A stretch of 27,378 bases of DNA. It comes from an uncultured bacterium (GTDB taxonomy: Bacteria > Gemmatimonadota > Gemmatimonadetes > Longimicrobiales > RSA9). The DNA lies in contig CALBZE010000049.1 of the NCBI GenBank assembly GCA_937889645.1, forward strand, positions 1 to 27,378. The letters are read 5' to 3'. The notes under the pieces are model-generated. The model was not told the DNA's origin. It saw only the letters and a program-made list of their open reading frames with translations, and searched no databases. Shown here piece by piece: positions 23,217-27,378 of the stretch (its first letter is position 1; every line of letters begins with the position of its first letter). The translations under genes were made by a program, and so were the position numbers.

Positions 23217-24791
23217 GTGCACACGAACGATCCGCAGGAGACGTCGACGGACGACCGACCCGACCCCGCGCTCTCGGCGGCCGGACCCGACCCCGCGCTC
23301 ACGGCGGCCGGACCCGACCCGGCGCTCTCGGCCGCCCCCCACGAGCCCAGGCTCTCGGCCCCCCGGCCCGACCCCGGCCTCGCGGCCGCCCGGCCGAACC
23401 CCGCACTCGAGGCCGCCGAGCTCGAGCGTCGCTGGGCGACCGAGGAGCGATGGGCCGGGGTGCGCCGCGATTACGGCGCGGAAGACGTAATCCGCCTGCG
23501 CGGCTCGATCCGCATCGAACACACACTGGCGCGGCGCGGCGCGGAACGGCTCTGGGCGCGGATCCGGAGCGGGGAGGCGATCCGCACGTTCGGCGCGCTC
23601 ACGGGCGCCCAGGCGGTGCAGATGGTCCGGGCGGGGCTCGAGGCGATCTACGTCAGCGGCTGGCAGGTCGCCGCCGACGCGAACCTGGCCGGGCACACCT
23701 ATCCGGACCAGAGCCTCTACCCGTCGAACAGCGTGCCTGCGCTGGTGCGTCGCCTGAACAACGCGCTCCTGCGCGCGGACCAGGTCGAATGGATGGAAGG
23801 CGACGTCGCGTCCCGGGACTGGCTCGTGCCGATCGTCGCCGACGCGGAGGCCGGGTTCGGAGGGCCGATCCACGCCTTCGAGCTGATGAAGGCGATGATC
23901 GAGGCCGGCGCCGCGGGCGTCCACTTCGAGGACCAGCTCGCCGCCGAGAAGAAGTGCGGGCACATGGGCGGGAAGGTCCTCGTCCCGACGGGGCAGTTCA
24001 TCCGCACGCTCAACGCCGCGCGCCTCGCCGCCGACGTACTCGACGTGCCGACGCTGATCATCGCCCGCACGGACGCGCTCTCGGCCACGCTCCTCACGAG
24101 CGACGTCGACGAGCGGGACCGGGAATACCTGACCGGGGAGCGCACGCCGGAGGGGTACTTCCGCGTGCGCGGCGGGCTCGACGTCGCCATCCGCCGCTCG
24201 CTCGAGTACGCGCCGTATGCAGACCTGCTCTGGTTCGAGACGTCGACGCCGGACCTGGAGCAGGCGCGGCGCTTCGCCGAGGCGATCCACGCCCACTACC
24301 CCGGCAAGCCCCTCGCCTACAACTGCTCGCCGTCGTTCAACTGGAGGCGCAACCTCGATGAAGACGCGATCGCCCGGTTCCAGCGCGAGATCGAGGCGAT
24401 GGGGTACCGCTTCCAATTCATCACGCTGGCCGGGTGGCACCTCGTCAACCTCCACACTTTCGAGCTGGCGCGACGGTACCGGGAAGAGGCCATGTCGGCG
24501 TACGTCGCGTTGCAGCAGCGTGAGTTCGCCCTGGAGGCCGACGGATACTCCGCCGTCCGCCACCAGCGCGAGGCCGGCGCGGGGTACTTCGATCGCATTC
24601 TCCTGGCTGTGAGCGGCGGCGACGCCGCGACGGCGGCGCTGCTGGGGTCGACGGAGGCGGAGCAGTTCGTGGTGGCCCCGCCGCCGCCCACCGCCTCGGC
24701 CCCTACCGCCCCGCCCGGCCGCTACCCCGGGGCCCAGGGCTCGGGGCTCAGGGGTCAGGTGGTCTCCCCACCCCTGAGCCCCGAGCCCTGA
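23217..24791 (+). CDS. aceA: Isocitrate lyase with repeat-bearing N-terminal extension and C-terminal tail
   Basis: A 524-residue protein that splits isocitrate into succinate and glyoxylate. The core (about residues 70-484) is complete: ALTGAQAVQMVRAGLEAIYV, GWQVAADANLAGHTYPDQSL, IVADAEAGFGG, the catalytic KKCGHMGGK (Cys247), TLIIARTDA, YNCSPSFNW and TGYFD-like AGYFDRILL, ending GSTEAEQF. Compared with the ~434-residue E. coli enzyme it has about 65 extra N-terminal residues, mostly six 9-residue repeats (16-69). It also has a 40-residue Pro/Gly/Ser-rich C-terminal tail (485-524) that reads into a palindromic repeat. Start GTG 23217 has GGAGGGA at 23206-23212 and is the only suitable start. 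It follows aceB by 15 bp. Confidence 0.95.
   Translation: MHTNDPQETSTDDRPDPALSAAGPDPALTAAGPDPALSAAPHEPRLSAPRPDPGLAAARPNPALEAAELERRWATEERWAGVRRDYGAEDVIRLRGSIRIEHTLARRGAERLWARIRSGEAIRTFGALTGAQAVQMVRAGLEAIYVSGWQVAADANLAGHTYPDQSLYPSNSVPALVRRLNNALLRADQVEWMEGDVASRDWLVPIVADAEAGFGGPIHAFELMKAMIEAGAAGVHFEDQLAAEKKCGHMGGKVLVPTGQFIRTLNAARLAADVLDVPTLIIARTDALSATLLTSDVDERDREYLTGERTPEGYFRVRGGLDVAIRRSLEYAPYADLLWFETSTPDLEQARRFAEAIHAHYPGKPLAYNCSPSFNWRRNLDEDAIARFQREIEAMGYRFQFITLAGWHLVNLHTFELARRYREEAMSAYVALQQREFALEADGYSAVRHQREAGAGYFDRILLAVSGGDAATAALLGSTEAEQFVVAPPPPTASAPTAPPGRYPGAQGSGLRGQVVSPPLSPEP
23262..23423 (+). repeat. Six in-frame 27-bp repeats inside aceA
   Basis: Residues 16-69 of AceA are six consecutive 9-residue units: DPALSAAGP, DPALTAAGP, DPALSAAPH, EPRLSAPRP, DPGLAAARP, NPALEAAEL. 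The first copies are nearly identical at the DNA level and later ones diverge toward the conserved enzyme start. The repeats probably form a flexible or low-complexity arm outside the catalytic barrel. Confidence 0.9.
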
Positions 24792-24817
24792 GCCCCGAGC
24801 CCTGAGCCCCGAGCCCT
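24737..24817. repeat. 19-bp palindrome and GAGCCCY heptamer array over the aceA 3' end
   Basis: GGGCTCGGGGCTCAGGGGT (24737-24755) and its perfect complement (24770-24788) flank a 14-nt spacer. The right arm continues into six tandem heptamers GAGCCCC/GAGCCCT (24776-24817). The aceA stop TGA (24789-24791) lies inside a heptamer. The structure can form a very stable hairpin in the aceA mRNA; there is no U-tract. Four more heptamers of the same orientation occur at 25118-25145. Confidence 0.88.
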
Positions 24818-25089
24818 TGCGGGGCGGGGCGGGGCGGCGGCGGATCAGGGTGCAGACCGGGCGGAGAATCCGAGCCGGTCGGAGGATGCACAGCGCGCGT
24901 GCGGGCATCCCGGGGCCCCGGCCCGGCGGGACGCCCGCCCGCCCTCGACTACGACCACGCCATGTGACCGTCGTGCCGGCGGCCACCGCGTCGTCGCCGG
25001 GATCAGCCCCGCAACCCGCGTCCGCCGTGAGCGCAACGGCGCCCACGGCCACTGCCATGAGCTCCGGCCCGGCCAACACCGACCCCCCC

Positions 25090-25145
25090 AACCCCAAAGC
25101 CCCAACCCCAAAGCCCCGAGCCCTGAGCCCCGAGCCCCGAGCCCT
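25090..25145. repeat. 14-bp tandem pair followed by four GAGCCCY heptamers
   Basis: AACCCCAAAGCCCC occurs twice head to tail (25090-25103, 25104-25117). It runs directly into four heptamers GAGCCCT, GAGCCCC, GAGCCCC, GAGCCCT (25118-25145). The heptamers match the array at 24776-24817 in sequence and orientation, so the two blocks form direct repeats about 300 bp apart. Confidence 0.9.
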
Positions 25146-25148
25146 CGT

Positions 25149-25176
25149 GGGGTGGGGCTGGGCGGGCCGGGGCGGG
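25149..25176 (+). promoter_or_regulatory. Potential G-quadruplex upstream of acnA
   Basis: Six runs of three or more G (25149-25152, 25154-25157, 25160-25162, 25164-25166, 25169-25172, 25174-25176) are separated by 1-2 nt, which satisfies the standard G3+N1-7 pattern. It ends 101 bp before the acnA start, on the non-template strand. High GC content makes such patterns commoner here, so function is uncertain. Confidence 0.4.
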
Positions 25177-25277
25177 CCGGCCGGGTAGCGCATCCGCCCC
25201 TCCTCGCGCATAATACCCATACTCGGCGACGAACATCCGAGACGACGACCCGTGCGAGCGGGAGAGAGGTGGACGGA

Positions 25278-27378
<2,101 letters not shown>

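Larger units (their letters stand above)
24792..25277. other. 486-bp spacer between aceA and acnA
   Basis: No gene is supported. It contains the end of the first heptamer array, a G-rich run (three GGGG tracts, 24822-24836), and a 14-bp tandem pair plus second heptamer array (25090-25145). A second G-run block (25149-25176) and an AT-richer patch with CATAATAC at 25209-25216 follow; the patch is a possible -10 region for acnA without a recognisable -35. The middle (about 24840-25085) is GC-rich with no motif I recognise. Confidence 0.65.

Overview
The window is very GC-rich DNA from a bacterial chromosome. Several genes are of kinds common in Gemmatimonadota and related soil phyla: a 6-bladed beta-propeller lipoprotein, the remains of an 'ADOP'-type MacB/FtsX permease, DinB and DUF885 proteins, a secreted M20 amidohydrolase, and a PRC-barrel/DUF2382 stress protein. 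The phylum is an inference from gene content; no rRNA or marker gene fixes it. No phage, CRISPR array or intact insertion sequence was seen.

Layout. Positions 1-311 hold a promoter, a tRNA-Ile(GAT) gene and a palindromic terminator. Positions 402-5242 hold an AraC-type regulator (-), a YtkA/FixH-like Met/His-rich lipoprotein, a di-heme MauG/CcpA-type peroxidase and an FMO-like flavoprotein (all +), then an SPFH/prohibitin-like lipoprotein (-). Positions 5345-7088 hold a decayed MacB/FtsX permease gene (-). It is bracketed by two further same-orientation copies of the tRNA terminator, and the right-hand copy also carries 43 nt of tRNA-Ile 3' end. Positions 7173-10816 (+) encode the propeller lipoprotein, a DinB-like protein and a DUF885 metallopeptidase. 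Positions 10901-14712 (-) encode a delta-9-type fatty-acid desaturase, an exported M20 amidohydrolase and a Cu/Zn superoxide dismutase. Then come the PRC-barrel/DUF2382 protein (+), a degenerate EAL-HDOD signalling protein (-), the RNA-binding protein Tex (+) and a TonB-like protein (+). The right end is a central-carbon cluster: malate synthase A (aceB), isocitrate lyase (aceA) and aconitase (acnA, cut by the window edge). aceB and aceA lie 15 bp apart and supply the two glyoxylate-shunt reactions. Aconitase makes the isocitrate that AceA uses.

The most unusual content lies outside conserved domains. (1) Three related tRNA-Ile terminator units in one orientation suggest serial insertion or duplication at a tRNA gene. 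(2) A gene-less 860-bp stretch before aceB holds two imperfect-stem hairpins of the same architecture in opposite orientation. Their stems differ in sequence but stay paired, and both 18-nt loops share GTCGCG at one end and GAA at the other. (3) Tandem repeats of 20-21 bp recur in three intergenic regions, alongside 7-, 9-, 11-, 14- and 27-bp arrays. (4) AceA carries an N-terminal array of six 9-residue repeats, and its C-terminal tail runs into a 19-bp palindrome built from GAGCCCY heptamers. I see no complete multi-gene defence or secretion system.
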